Source: Marinimicrobium sp. C6131 (lineage in GTDB: Bacteria > Pseudomonadota > Gammaproteobacteria > Pseudomonadales > Cellvibrionaceae). From it: a stretch of DNA of 64,000 nt. The DNA lies in the NCBI RefSeq assembly GCF_026153455.1, contig NZ_CP110629.1:806001-870000 (forward strand), read 5' to 3'. Of the stretch, positions 43,558-53,201 are shown piece by piece (the stretch's first letter is position 1; every line of letters starts with the position of its first letter). The position numbers and the translations under genes are program-made. The notes beneath the pieces were generated by a model. It ran no database searches, had not been told where the DNA came from, and worked only from the letters and a program-made list of their open reading frames with translations.

Positions 43558-46500
43558 TTAGGGCGTTTCATTCACCCGGACGGTTTCCGTCGCCGAGCGG
43601 CCGAAGGTCTCCGGTTGGTACATCTCTTCGGCTTTGGCCGGTGGCACCACAAACTCACCGGGTGTGGTGGCCAGCGCGGTGTATTCGTAGTGATACACGC
43701 CGGGTTCCAGTTGGGTGCTGAACGCTTCGGCGCGGTCGTCGCGCAGTTGCTGGTGGTTGTACCAGTGTCCGGGCCGGATTCGGCTCCCCATGATTGCTCG
43801 CTCGTTTTCCCGTATAGGCGCACTGGTTTCCAGGGCGGGATTCAGTGCTTCGAAGCCGGCCGGCAGGCGGTCGGTCAGGGCGACGTGGTGGCGCCGGGCG
43901 GGGACGGTGAGGGTGAGCGTCACACGCACGGCGGCGCCGGCTTTGATGTTCCAGGTGCCGTCCTTGGCCTGCGTGACATCGCCGGGATGATTGACGGCCT
44001 CATAGCGGCGCTCTACCTGAAACCCGTGCCGGGCGGCATCCAGTTGTAAATCCTCCGGGGCGTACTCCAACCCAATGCGGTAGTAGAGACGACCTTGTCC
44101 CTCGTGTTGTAGCGCCAGGGTGGTTGTGGCTTCGCCGCTTTGCAGTTCACTCATCGGAACCTGGGTGCGGGTGGGCTTGCTGTCCCGCCCCTGATAGGGT
44201 TGCTCACCGAGGTAGCGGTCACCCAGCCAGGCCCGAGCGGTCAGATCGGGTACGTCGGCTTCCCGGGCCTGGAAGTAGTGTTTCAGGGCGAGCAGGACGA
44301 AGACGTTTTCCTGAGTGTTGCCCCAGTGGCCATTGCGGCGGTGATTGACCAATCCGCGGGCGAGTTTTTCGATCAGGTCGCTGTCGGGTCGGGCGCTGAG
44401 CAGCGCGTCCAGAACCACCGCGTCGGTGCGCCGACTGCCGTGCAGAACCCAGTGACCGTCACCGGCATAGTCTTCCACAAAGGCGGCGGTGGCGGCGGTC
44501 TCTCGCAGTTGATTGGTCAGGCGGCGCAGAAGGTTTTCGTGCAGCGGTCCCGCACTCGGCTCGTTTGCCGTGGCGCTCAGTAACCAGCCCATGGCCTCAA
44601 GGCCCAGGTCGTCCTCCGTCCCTTGGAAATGATCGATAGCGGTGGCAGTGACCCGGTCGCCGGCCAGAGCCTGCACGTAGAGGCCGTAGGCAATCACACT
44701 GTTGCCGGGTTTTTCCGCCATGGTTTTCGGGAGCTGCTGGGCGACGGAGCGCGTATAGCTCAGCGCCGACTCCAGAACCCTGGCTGGAACCTCGTAGCCC
44801 GCCTCCCGGGCCCGCAAGAGGGCGTGGGTGACGTGTACGGACAGATACGCCTGGGACGCCTCATTGCGCACCCAGAAGCCCCAGCCACCGTCGCGGTTCT
44901 GAAGCTCTGTCAGTCGGTTTATGGTATCGCTGACGTTTTGCTGTATGGCCGCCTCGTCCGGCAGGCCCTCCGCGTGGAAGGCGCCCAGCAGGTCCTTCAG
45001 GCTGGCAATGGCCATCAGGCGGGAAGCCAGTTGTTCGGCGCAGCCGTAGGGGTAGTCGTACAGGTACAGGAAGGCATCCTGCAGGGATTGGAACTGGGTG
45101 CTGCTGGTGGTCAGGCTCAGGCCGCCAAAATCCGGATAGACGTTTTCGGGGACGTCGATCTGCAGAAATTTATGGCCCTCGGTCAGGCTGCCGTATTGTG
45201 CAAAGGCTTCGTCGGTGGCGGGGCGTTGAACGGGAATGGCGACCTCGGCCGCATCCTCTAGCTCACCGGAACGGACGATCACCTGCACGCGGGCTTCACC
45301 CACCTGAATCGGTTCAGCACTGAAGCGGACCTCGCGCCGGTCGTTGGCGGGAATGGTCAGACGTCTTCCGGGGGCGCCGCTCAGTGTCAGGTTGCTGGCC
45401 CGCAGTGCCAGTTCAACGGTCATGTCACGGTCAGTGGTGTTCTGTACCACCACCGGCAACTCGGCCCGATCGCCCAGGTTGAGAAAGCGTGGCAGGGAAG
45501 GGCGGACCATCAGTGGCAAGCCAACGTCGATCCGGGCATCCCCGGCACCGAACTGCTGCTCGGTGTGGGCCACCGCCATAAGGCGATAGCGGGTGAGGTT
45601 GTCGGGGAGTGTGAATGAAACCCTGGCCTCACCCTGTGCATCCAGAGTAACCGTCGATTCAAAGGTGGCCAGGGGGCTGAAGTTCTGGCGCAGTGTGAGG
45701 GCCGGGTTCGAGCTTTCGTTGGGGCCGCGGCCCAAAGCCATCGCATGGTCGCTGGTGCGGAATTCCGTGGCCACGATTTTTTCGACCAAACCGTCGTTAG
45801 CGTCTTCTGGAACCAGAGGCATCTCAGCCCGCGAACGGTATTCGATGACGCCATCCATGACCGCGCTATACATTTCAGTCAGCGGATCGGGCAGGGTGTA
45901 GCCCGCCATATCCAGTACCGCCTGATCGACCGCATAGAGCGTCACTTCCGCGTCTATCACAGGCGTACCCTGCGGGTCGGTCACCCGGGTGGTCACCTCA
46001 ATCGGGTCACCGGGTTTAAACGCCTCCGCATTCGGGGTGACCTCGACGTTCAATTGGCGATGGGCGCTGCTGACCGGCCGTGTCAACTCCCCGACCGCCA
46101 TCCGGGGCAATGATTGGCCCTCGGCAGGTGTTCCGCCAATCGCTTCGGCGGTGACCACTAATTGGGGCAGGTAGTTGTCCTTGATGGGTACTTCCAGCGT
46201 GTGGGTACCGTCCTCCAGGTAGTGATAGTCCACTTCGACCAGCCCCTGACGCTGGACGGTCACCAGGGTGTGCGCCTCGGTGAAGGGTGTCTGTATCTGA
46301 ACGCGGGCGGTATCGCCCGGGGCGTATTCATCCTGGTCCGGAATCAGTTGGACGCGGGGTTGCTCTTCATAAGTGGGCGCGGTGTCATTCGAGGGACCGG
46401 CGACCCAAAGGTGAATCTGTGAGCGGTTCGGACGATCGTTTGCGTCGGTCACGGTAGCGGAGATCCGGTACTGTCCGCTGTCGGTGGGGCTGAATTCACA

Positions 46501-49347
46501 GGCCTGTTTTTTACCCGAGGTTGCGCAGTTGAGGGTGTCCTGTGTCTGCCAGTCGCCGTCTTCCCAGGCCAGGCGTTCCACCTCAATGTCGGGCGCATCG
46601 GTGGTCACGGCGTTGCCGTCGATATCGACCGTCACCCACTGAACGGTGATGGTGTCTTCGACATATGCGAAGCGCTTGTCGGTACGCAGTCCAACGTAGA
46701 GATTGCCCGGGTGCACAAGTAAAGTGTCGTTGGTGCTCCACTGTTGTCGATTGACGTCGGTAACGGTCGTGGTCACATCCAGTGTATGGGGAAACAACAG
46801 ATCGGAAAAATCCAACGCCTTGTTGGGGGCAATGCTCAGCCGATGTTCGCCTTCGGTATTGGTTTGCCCCGACGCCTGATGCTGCCAACGGGCCTCCTCG
46901 GGTTGGGGCCAAAAGCCGTGCCCCCACATTGGGGGGACGCGACCAAAGTGGTAATCGGACCAGCCGGGCGGTGCATAGTGAGCCGTATTCAGGGTCAGTT
47001 GCCAGTCCACCGGCGCGTTGGGCAGCGGGCCACCGGCATAGTAGCTCGCCCGGGCCGTGGCCTGTAAGGGCGCTTGTGCGATAGCGCGTTCGGCGCTGAA
47101 ATTCAGATCGACCTTGTATTCGGGGCGGCGGAAGGTTTCTATGAGAAAACTGTGGCCACCGTAATATTGATCTATTTCGTCCTCCCCGCGGAATAGGCGC
47201 AATTCAATTCCGGCCGAGCCGGACGCGGCACTACTGGGTAGCGCTAAAGAGAGATCAAAAGCGCCGGACTTACTCAAAGCGAGCTGCCCCTGGTCGAGTT
47301 CATTGCGTTGACCATCGTAGGCCGTCCACTCCAGATGGGTCAGATCCTTGGGGTAGTGCAGGTCGCCCTCGACGCCGAACCCGCGTTCGCGAATGAGGCC
47401 TTTCAGGTTGACCGTCTCGCCGGGTTGATACAGCTGGCGGTCGGTGAAGGTGAACGTCGGGTAGCGATAATAGTTATGTTCTTCTCTGTAAGCTGGATAT
47501 AAAGCGTGAGGTCTGAACAGTGCACTATCCGATCCGCGTCTGACGTTCAATGAATATTCGAAATCCTGTGAAGTGGCATCCAGTACGGCGAGCCCCTGAT
47601 GATTGGTGGTCGCCGTGGTATTCCCGATGTTCACTGTCGCTTCCGCCACGGGCTCTGCCTCGATAAGGTCGGTTACCCAGGCGGTCAGCCGATCGCGTTC
47701 CGCGTAGGTGCTCACCCCAAGATTGGTCACTTGCAGCCACTGGCCAGACTGAGCCGAGTGATAACGGTAACGGGCTTTCTCTTCGTTTTCCAACTCCGGT
47801 GATGAGGCAAACACCAACAGGTGGCCAAAGCCCTCCTCGTTCAGCCACGAATCCAGCGAAAGACGTGTGACCGTCAATGTGTTCGCTTCGGCATTTAACG
47901 TCAGGGTGTGGTTTTCCAGTAATGTGCCGGGCTTCTCCGGCTTTTCCTTATCAGCTGCTCGACGGTAGTTCAGGCGGTAGCGCTGGAAGTCGGACCAGTC
48001 GTCCGGTGTGACCTGGCGGACTTCAATGTCCAGTGTCTGGATATTCCGGCTGACGATGGGCAGCGTGGCAAAAGCCCCGGGCAGGGTAATCAAATCTTGA
48101 CCGGGCAGGGTGAACATCGGAGGGTAGGAGGCGATAGTGACCTTGGTGACCAGGTCTTCTTCCAGCGTCCGACCGAATTCATCTGTCGTGCCCGCGGGCA
48201 GCGTCAGTGTGTATTCGGTCTCCGGCTGGAAAGCTCCGCGCAATTGAATATAGGTGCCGTAGTGAGAAAGCTCCAGCCCGTCCACGTCGGGGGATACTTT
48301 AAACCGGGATTTGTCCCAGTCTTCGGAAAGGCGGTGGCTGAATTGTAACGACACCCCTTCATCGGGTGTGCACTCGCGTTCTGCGCAGTCATTGCGCTCA
48401 ATACGCAGGGGGCCGGCGGTGCGAAAGGTAAATTGCTGGTCGGATTTGGTCAGCCGGTTCCCGGCCTTGGCGGGTGAGCCTTGCGCCAGGGTCAGCGAGA
48501 AGGTCTGATCCCAGGGAAGTGGTTCGGAGGGTGTCAGGGCCAGCCACTGTTCGGCCGGCACATTGTCAATCAATGCCTTGTACTCGGCTCGCACTATGGT
48601 ATCCGGGTCGACCCGATTCAGTGCGTGGGTGTGTTGCTTGTCTTTCAGGCTCACATGCTCAAGCAGTTCGTTTTTGTCGATGGCCTGGTTGAAGATCAGA
48701 ACCAGAACGGGCTGCCGGTCAGTGACGGCGTTGTCACCGGGGTAAAAGTCGGTGACAGCCAGTGGCGCGGTGGCAAATTGCCACTGCGCGGCGGTGGCCA
48801 GGGGGATACCGGCGGCGGAGGTAAAACCTTCCTCCAGGGTCACGGTGTAATCGGTGGCCATGGGCAAGGCATCCCCCGTGGGCTCAAACACCAGGCTTTG
48901 GGTGTCCAGCCAACGCCACTGACCTTCAACCTTGGGGCTTAGCGTGACGGGAAGGTCTTTTCCCAGCGTCTGCTCCAGGCGGGTGAGCGACACCATGGGT
49001 TCGGAAAACGTGAGGCTGACCAATGCGGCCCGCTCGACGTCACCTTCCGGTGCATAGCGCACCAGGCGCGGCACTTCGGGTGGATCGGCCGGAGGTAAGG
49101 CGGGCTCAAAAGCGGGGGCTGATTCGCCGTCGGCTCGAGGGGGCGGCGCGGCGTCTGAGGTGTCGGGGCTCGACCCCGGGGTGGCATTGGCCTCCAGCTC
49201 GGGTAGTTGGGCCAACAATCGCTCAGTGTCGTCGGCGGAGAGGGCCTCCTCCGCCGGCGGATCGCCGGGCATACAGCCTGCAAACGCCAGCAACAGGACG
49301 CCGATCAGGCCGGCGGTAACGGAGCGGTGTGTGGCCTGTAGTTCCAT
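43558..49347 (-). CDS. Bacterial alpha-2-macroglobulin (YfhM-type) lipoprotein
   Basis: The 1929-residue protein has a lipobox (LLAFAGC, lipidated C25) and a Pro/Ala-rich linker. Macroglobulin-like beta domains follow, including a bait-like region and ALYPAYREEHNYYRYPTFTFTD-type MG segments. The thioester motif CAEQ starts at C1436 in YPYGCAEQLASRLMAI. A terpenoid-cyclase-like helical domain then leads to the receptor-binding-like end. The family traps proteases at the cell envelope by covalent capture after bait cleavage. I start it at the ATG at 49347, directly before the lipoprotein signal. PbpC, its usual partner gene, is not adjacent. Confidence 0.93.
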   Translation of the reverse strand: MELQATHRSVTAGLIGVLLLAFAGCMPGDPPAEEALSADDTERLLAQLPELEANATPGSSPDTSDAAPPPRADGESAPAFEPALPPADPPEVPRLVRYAPEGDVERAALVSLTFSEPMVSLTRLEQTLGKDLPVTLSPKVEGQWRWLDTQSLVFEPTGDALPMATDYTVTLEEGFTSAAGIPLATAAQWQFATAPLAVTDFYPGDNAVTDRQPVLVLIFNQAIDKNELLEHVSLKDKQHTHALNRVDPDTIVRAEYKALIDNVPAEQWLALTPSEPLPWDQTFSLTLAQGSPAKAGNRLTKSDQQFTFRTAGPLRIERNDCAERECTPDEGVSLQFSHRLSEDWDKSRFKVSPDVDGLELSHYGTYIQLRGAFQPETEYTLTLPAGTTDEFGRTLEEDLVTKVTIASYPPMFTLPGQDLITLPGAFATLPIVSRNIQTLDIEVRQVTPDDWSDFQRYRLNYRRAADKEKPEKPGTLLENHTLTLNAEANTLTVTRLSLDSWLNEEGFGHLLVFASSPELENEEKARYRYHSAQSGQWLQVTNLGVSTYAERDRLTAWVTDLIEAEPVAEATVNIGNTTATTNHQGLAVLDATSQDFEYSLNVRRGSDSALFRPHALYPAYREEHNYYRYPTFTFTDRQLYQPGETVNLKGLIRERGFGVEGDLHYPKDLTHLEWTAYDGQRNELDQGQLALSKSGAFDLSLALPSSAASGSAGIELRLFRGEDEIDQYYGGHSFLIETFRRPEYKVDLNFSAERAIAQAPLQATARASYYAGGPLPNAPVDWQLTLNTAHYAPPGWSDYHFGRVPPMWGHGFWPQPEEARWQHQASGQTNTEGEHRLSIAPNKALDFSDLLFPHTLDVTTTVTDVNRQQWSTNDTLLVHPGNLYVGLRTDKRFAYVEDTITVQWVTVDIDGNAVTTDAPDIEVERLAWEDGDWQTQDTLNCATSGKKQACEFSPTDSGQYRISATVTDANDRPNRSQIHLWVAGPSNDTAPTYEEQPRVQLIPDQDEYAPGDTARVQIQTPFTEAHTLVTVQRQGLVEVDYHYLEDGTHTLEVPIKDNYLPQLVVTAEAIGGTPAEGQSLPRMAVGELTRPVSSAHRQLNVEVTPNAEAFKPGDPIEVTTRVTDPQGTPVIDAEVTLYAVDQAVLDMAGYTLPDPLTEMYSAVMDGVIEYRSRAEMPLVPEDANDGLVEKIVATEFRTSDHAMALGRGPNESSNPALTLRQNFSPLATFESTVTLDAQGEARVSFTLPDNLTRYRLMAVAHTEQQFGAGDARIDVGLPLMVRPSLPRFLNLGDRAELPVVVQNTTDRDMTVELALRASNLTLSGAPGRRLTIPANDRREVRFSAEPIQVGEARVQVIVRSGELEDAAEVAIPVQRPATDEAFAQYGSLTEGHKFLQIDVPENVYPDFGGLSLTTSSTQFQSLQDAFLYLYDYPYGCAEQLASRLMAIASLKDLLGAFHAEGLPDEAAIQQNVSDTINRLTELQNRDGGWGFWVRNEASQAYLSVHVTHALLRAREAGYEVPARVLESALSYTRSVAQQLPKTMAEKPGNSVIAYGLYVQALAGDRVTATAIDHFQGTEDDLGLEAMGWLLSATANEPSAGPLHENLLRRLTNQLRETAATAAFVEDYAGDGHWVLHGSRRTDAVVLDALLSARPDSDLIEKLARGLVNHRRNGHWGNTQENVFVLLALKHYFQAREADVPDLTARAWLGDRYLGEQPYQGRDSKPTRTQVPMSELQSGEATTTLALQHEGQGRLYYRIGLEYAPEDLQLDAARHGFQVERRYEAVNHPGDVTQAKDGTWNIKAGAAVRVTLTLTVPARRHHVALTDRLPAGFEALNPALETSAPIRENERAIMGSRIRPGHWYNHQQLRDDRAEAFSTQLEPGVYHYEYTALATTPGEFVVPPAKAEEMYQPETFGRSATETVRVNETP

Positions 49348-49506
49348 GAGTCTGTGTACTCCCAACGGTGGTGCTCCTACCTTACCTGCACCGGTTGTAA
49401 AAGTCTGTGAGAAAACCGACACGCGGGTGCTTGTGGGGTTCATTTTGCGTATTATGTTCGATCCAACCATAAGGGGGTAAACCCCCAAGCAACAGGAATC
49501 GGCATT

Positions 49507-50388
49507 ATGCAGTCTATGAAAGTAGGTGTGGCGCTGGTCAGCACACTTTGGTCTCTAGGTGCGCTCGCGGAAGGCGACTGGACACCGTTGTTGGATGAGT
49601 CGTTGAGTGAGTGGCGTACTTATCTCGGTTATCCCAACCCCGATACGGAGGTAACGGGCCTGGCTCGGGCGGATGATGGAGAATACTCTGAGCCGGTGGG
49701 TTATGACCGGGATGAACTGGGGGTTTTTAGCGTTACGGAGGAGGGCGGTGAGCCGGTTCTGCGAATTTCCGGCGAAATTTACGGCGGCATTTTCACCCGG
49801 AAGGACTTCAGCGATTATCGCTTGCGCCTCCAGTTCAAGTGGGGCGAGCAAAAGTGGGCGCCCCGGGAAGATCGTCCCCTGGACAGCGGAATTCTTTACC
49901 ACGGCACCGGCGAGCACGGTGTGGACTATTGGCGGGCCTGGCCGCTGTCTCAGGAATTCCAGATTGTCGAGCAGGGTATCGATGGACTGACCGGGGATTG
50001 GTGGAAAATTGCCTACTCCCAGATTGATATTCGCTGTGCGTCGTCGGGAGAGGATGAGCCGCATCGCTACCATCCCGAACTCCCCGTCAAAACCTTCGGC
50101 GGTGATGACGGGCCAATTACCTGCCGCGCGATCGAAAACCATGAGAAGCCCTCGGGTGAGTGGAATACGCTGGAACTGATTGCGGTGGGGGACAAGAGTC
50201 TGCATATCGTCAACGGCGAGGTCGTCATGGCGTTGAGTGGTTCGGCTTACCCCAGTGAGGAGGGCGTGCAGCCACTGACCGAGGGGCAGATTGTGTTGCA
50301 GAGTGAAGCGGGGGAAGTGTTCTACCGGCGAATCGAGTGGCAACCGCAAGCTACTATTCCTTCGGAGTACCAGCACTACTTTAAATAG
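49507..50388 (+). CDS. Secreted DUF1080 (3-keto-disaccharide hydrolase-like) protein
   Basis: The 293-residue protein has a signal peptide (cleavage near ALA-EGD, residue 22) and one DUF1080 domain of concanavalin-like fold. Typical stretches are GDWTPLLDESLSEWRTYLG, GGIFTRKDFSDYRLRLQFKWGE and SGILYHGTGEHG. Some members hydrolyse 3-keto-glycosides; others have no known activity. It is divergent from the macroglobulin gene, with no carbohydrate genes next to it. Confidence 0.86.
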   Translation: MQSMKVGVALVSTLWSLGALAEGDWTPLLDESLSEWRTYLGYPNPDTEVTGLARADDGEYSEPVGYDRDELGVFSVTEEGGEPVLRISGEIYGGIFTRKDFSDYRLRLQFKWGEQKWAPREDRPLDSGILYHGTGEHGVDYWRAWPLSQEFQIVEQGIDGLTGDWWKIAYSQIDIRCASSGEDEPHRYHPELPVKTFGGDDGPITCRAIENHEKPSGEWNTLELIAVGDKSLHIVNGEVVMALSGSAYPSEEGVQPLTEGQIVLQSEAGEVFYRRIEWQPQATIPSEYQHYFK

Positions 50389-50443
50389 GTAGCCCGGCGC
50401 GAGCGCATTGACTTTACCGCCACGCTCGCCTACATTGCCGCCT

Positions 50444-50582
50444 CGACACAGGGTGCCTGCTGCCCCCGACTCATTTCGAGGCTGAGCAGGTTAAACGGGA
50501 AGTCTGGACAATCCAGCGCTGCCCCCGCAACGGTGATCAGGGCGAACCATGGCCCTGTAAGCCCGATACCGGCCCTCTGTCG
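50444..50582 (+). ncRNA. Cobalamin riboswitch upstream of btuB
   Basis: The conserved core is clear: TTAAACGGGAAGTCTGG, then TCCAGCGCTGCCCCCGCAAC and AAGCCCGATACCGGCC (B12 box region). P1 is formed by CGACACAGGG (50444-50453) and CCCTCTGTCG (50573-50582), nine of ten pairs. It lies in the 315-bp gap before btuB. In this class, adenosylcobalamin binding shuts off expression. The remaining 120 nt to btuB hold GC-rich hairpins that could hide the AGGGG ribosome site at 50693-50697. Confidence 0.95.
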
Positions 50583-50703
50583 CGTTCTATGATGGAGCGG
50601 AGGGCTACCATCCGGCAATCCTTCACGTGCTGCCCCGCGCAGCCGCGTCGCTTTGCGTTTCCTCCCTCCCCATGTTGTCTTTGATCAAACATAGGGGATT
50701 ACT

Positions 50704-52551
50704 GTGTTTAAAACATCTGTACTCAGTGCAGCGGTCTTCGCTGCCTCGGTCCCGGCGCTCGCCGTGGCCCAATCATCCCATGCCTCTTTTGATCCGGCGT
50801 CGGCCAACTCTCCGCTGGAAACCCTGGTGGTGGTCGCCTCCCGTACTGAAACACCGCTGCGCCAACTGGGTAGCTCGGTCGCCGTGTTGGACAAACAGGA
50901 CCTGAAAAACCTGGGCGTACAGTCTCTGGCCGATGCACTGCGGACCATGCCATCGGTGTCCATTACCAATGCCGGTGGACCGGGCAAAGCCAGCTCGGTG
51001 CGCGTGCGCGGTGAGTCGGGCTTCCGGACGCTGGTGCGCGTGGACGGGGTGGATATCACCGATCCCACCGGACCCCAGTCGAGCAGCCAGGTGCATCATC
51101 TGCTGACCGCCAATGTGGCCCGGGTCGAGCTGCTTCGTGGCCCCCAGGGCATGATGTACGGCGCCGATGCGGGCGGTGTACTCAACGTCACCACCGATCA
51201 CATCAACGACGGGATGCAGTCGGGCCTGAGTGTTGAAGGCGGCCGCTACGATACCCGGAATTACTCGGGTTATGTGGGCGGTGGTAATGAACAGGGCGAT
51301 TTTTATCTCTCCGCGGCGCGCGCCGATACCGAGGGTTTCAGTGCCCGGTCCGACGATCCCACCGGGGAAGCCGATGGCTACGAAAACACCACGCTGCACG
51401 CTCGCGGTGGTTGGAATCTGGATCGGGATTTGCGGGCGCAGATCGTCGTGCGTGATACCGAAGGCACCTCGGAGTTTGATAACTGCGGCTTCCCGGTGGC
51501 GACGCAAGACTGCGTTGATCAGTTTGAGCAAACCAACGCTAGGGCCAGCATTACCCACAGCAATCAGAGCGGCGCCAACACCTTTGCCTATTCGCAGACG
51601 GATGTGGATCGGGTCAACTACGCCGATGGCGCGGTGTCCTACCAGACCGAAGGTAAAGTCGCCAAGTGGGAGTTGAACGGTAAAGTCGATCTCGCCGACG
51701 CTCACACCCTGGTGTACGGCGCCGAGCACCGGCGCGATGAAGTGATGGAACTTGAACGGGAACAACGCGGGGCCTACCTGGAGTATCAAGGCGACTATCA
51801 GGATCAGTGGTTTGTGACCGCCGGTGTGCGTCAGGATGACAATGACGATTTTGGCAATCACACCAGCTATCGTCTGAGCACCGCTTACCGGGTCCCGGTG
51901 GCCGGCGGTGAGCTGAAGTTCAAGTCGACATTGGGCACGGGGTTCCGCGCGCCCAGCCTGTCGGAGATCGACTACAACCGCTCACAGGAGCTTCCACCGC
52001 CGGCCCTGGATGCCGAGGAGAGTCGCGGACTGGATGTCGGGGTGGAATACTTTGGACGCGATGGCCTGTACCTGGAGGCGGTCTGGTTTGACCAGAAAAT
52101 CGACGACGAAATCTTTTTTGATATGGCGACCTTCAGTGGCTATCTGCAAGACGGTGTCACCAGTAAATCCCGGGGGGTGGAACTGAACAGTGAGGTGCCA
52201 TTGGCCGAGCAGTGGCAACTGGTGGGCAACTACACTTACGTCGACACCGAAGCCGGCGATGGCAATCCCCGTTCGCTGCAACCGCGTCACCTGGGCAATA
52301 TCGGCCTGCGCTACTCGCCGGTGGCGGCACTCACCGTGGCTCTGGACTGGCGCACCGCTCGGGATCGGCAGGAGGGAACGACCGAGCTGGAGGATTATCA
52401 GGTGGTCAACGCCAATGTGCGCTATCAGGTCATCGACGGTATGGTGGTGTTTGTGCGCGCGGAAAACCTGTTGGATGAGGACTATGTCGAAACCCTCAAT
52501 TACAACACCAGCGGCGCGGCCGGCTATGCCGGTGTAGAGTTCACCTTCTAG
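50704..52551 (+). CDS. btuB: BtuB, TonB-dependent vitamin B12 receptor
   Basis: The 615-residue outer-membrane protein has a signal peptide (MFKTSVLSAAVFAASVPALAVAQ). The TonB box ETLVVVASR is followed by a plug domain (SVRVRGESGFRTLVRVDGVDI, then VELLRGPQGMMYGADAGGV) and a 22-strand barrel ending in aromatic F (YAGVEFTF). Length equals E. coli BtuB (614). It starts at GTG with AGGGG six bases earlier, behind the cobalamin riboswitch, which fixes the substrate as a corrinoid. Confidence 0.94.
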   Translation: MFKTSVLSAAVFAASVPALAVAQSSHASFDPASANSPLETLVVVASRTETPLRQLGSSVAVLDKQDLKNLGVQSLADALRTMPSVSITNAGGPGKASSVRVRGESGFRTLVRVDGVDITDPTGPQSSSQVHHLLTANVARVELLRGPQGMMYGADAGGVLNVTTDHINDGMQSGLSVEGGRYDTRNYSGYVGGGNEQGDFYLSAARADTEGFSARSDDPTGEADGYENTTLHARGGWNLDRDLRAQIVVRDTEGTSEFDNCGFPVATQDCVDQFEQTNARASITHSNQSGANTFAYSQTDVDRVNYADGAVSYQTEGKVAKWELNGKVDLADAHTLVYGAEHRRDEVMELEREQRGAYLEYQGDYQDQWFVTAGVRQDDNDDFGNHTSYRLSTAYRVPVAGGELKFKSTLGTGFRAPSLSEIDYNRSQELPPPALDAEESRGLDVGVEYFGRDGLYLEAVWFDQKIDDEIFFDMATFSGYLQDGVTSKSRGVELNSEVPLAEQWQLVGNYTYVDTEAGDGNPRSLQPRHLGNIGLRYSPVAALTVALDWRTARDRQEGTTELEDYQVVNANVRYQVIDGMVVFVRAENLLDEDYVETLNYNTSGAAGYAGVEFTF

Positions 52552-52581
52552 GGGCTCCATGTTCCAACAACAGGACACGCC

Positions 52582-53199
52582 ATGAGTGACATGAACGAAG
52601 AGCGCAAGGCGGCCCGTCACAAGGCCGCCATGGAAAAACAGAAATCCCGCGTGGATGCCCGCATCGCTGAGGCGGACACCGATCGCGGTGTGGCCATTCT
52701 GTTGACCGGCAATGGCAAGGGTAAATCCAGCTCGGCCTTCGGCATGGTGCTGCGGGCCCTGGGTTATGGCCAGAAGGTGGGCGTGGTGCAGTTCATCAAG
52801 GGCGAGCAGCTCTCCGGGGAAGAAATTTACCTCAAGGAGCAACTCCCTCAGGTGTGCTTTTACCAGATGGGCACCGGCTTTACCTGGGATACCCAGGACC
52901 GCAGCGGCGATATTGCCGCCGCTGAGCGGACCTGGGCCCAGGCGGCGGAGATGCTCAATGACCCCTCACTCGATCTGGTGGTGCTGGATGAGCTGACCTA
53001 CATGCTGGCCTTTGATTATCTGGACGAGGCCACGGTGCTCTCGGCACTGGCGAACCGCCCGGTGCATCAGAGCGTGGTGGTCACCGGACGGGGCGGCGGT
53101 GCAGAACTGCAGGCGTTGATGGATACCGTCTCGGAAGTGAAGGACATCAAGCATGCCTTCAACGCCGGAATCAAAGCCCGTCGGGGCGTGGATTACTGA
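52582..53199 (+). CDS. cobO: CobO/BtuR, cob(I)alamin adenosyltransferase
   Basis: The 205-residue P-loop enzyme has GNGKGKSSS (43-51), VGVVQFIKGE, GFTWDTQDRSGD and DLVVLDELTYML, all typical of CobA/CobO/BtuR. It attaches the 5'-deoxyadenosyl group to the corrinoid. No cobalamin synthesis genes follow, so its task here is salvage. It lies 30 bp after btuB. Confidence 0.93.
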   Translation: MSDMNEERKAARHKAAMEKQKSRVDARIAEADTDRGVAILLTGNGKGKSSSAFGMVLRALGYGQKVGVVQFIKGEQLSGEEIYLKEQLPQVCFYQMGTGFTWDTQDRSGDIAAAERTWAQAAEMLNDPSLDLVVLDELTYMLAFDYLDEATVLSALANRPVHQSVVVTGRGGGAELQALMDTVSEVKDIKHAFNAGIKARRGVDY

Positions 53200-53201
53200 C
53201 T

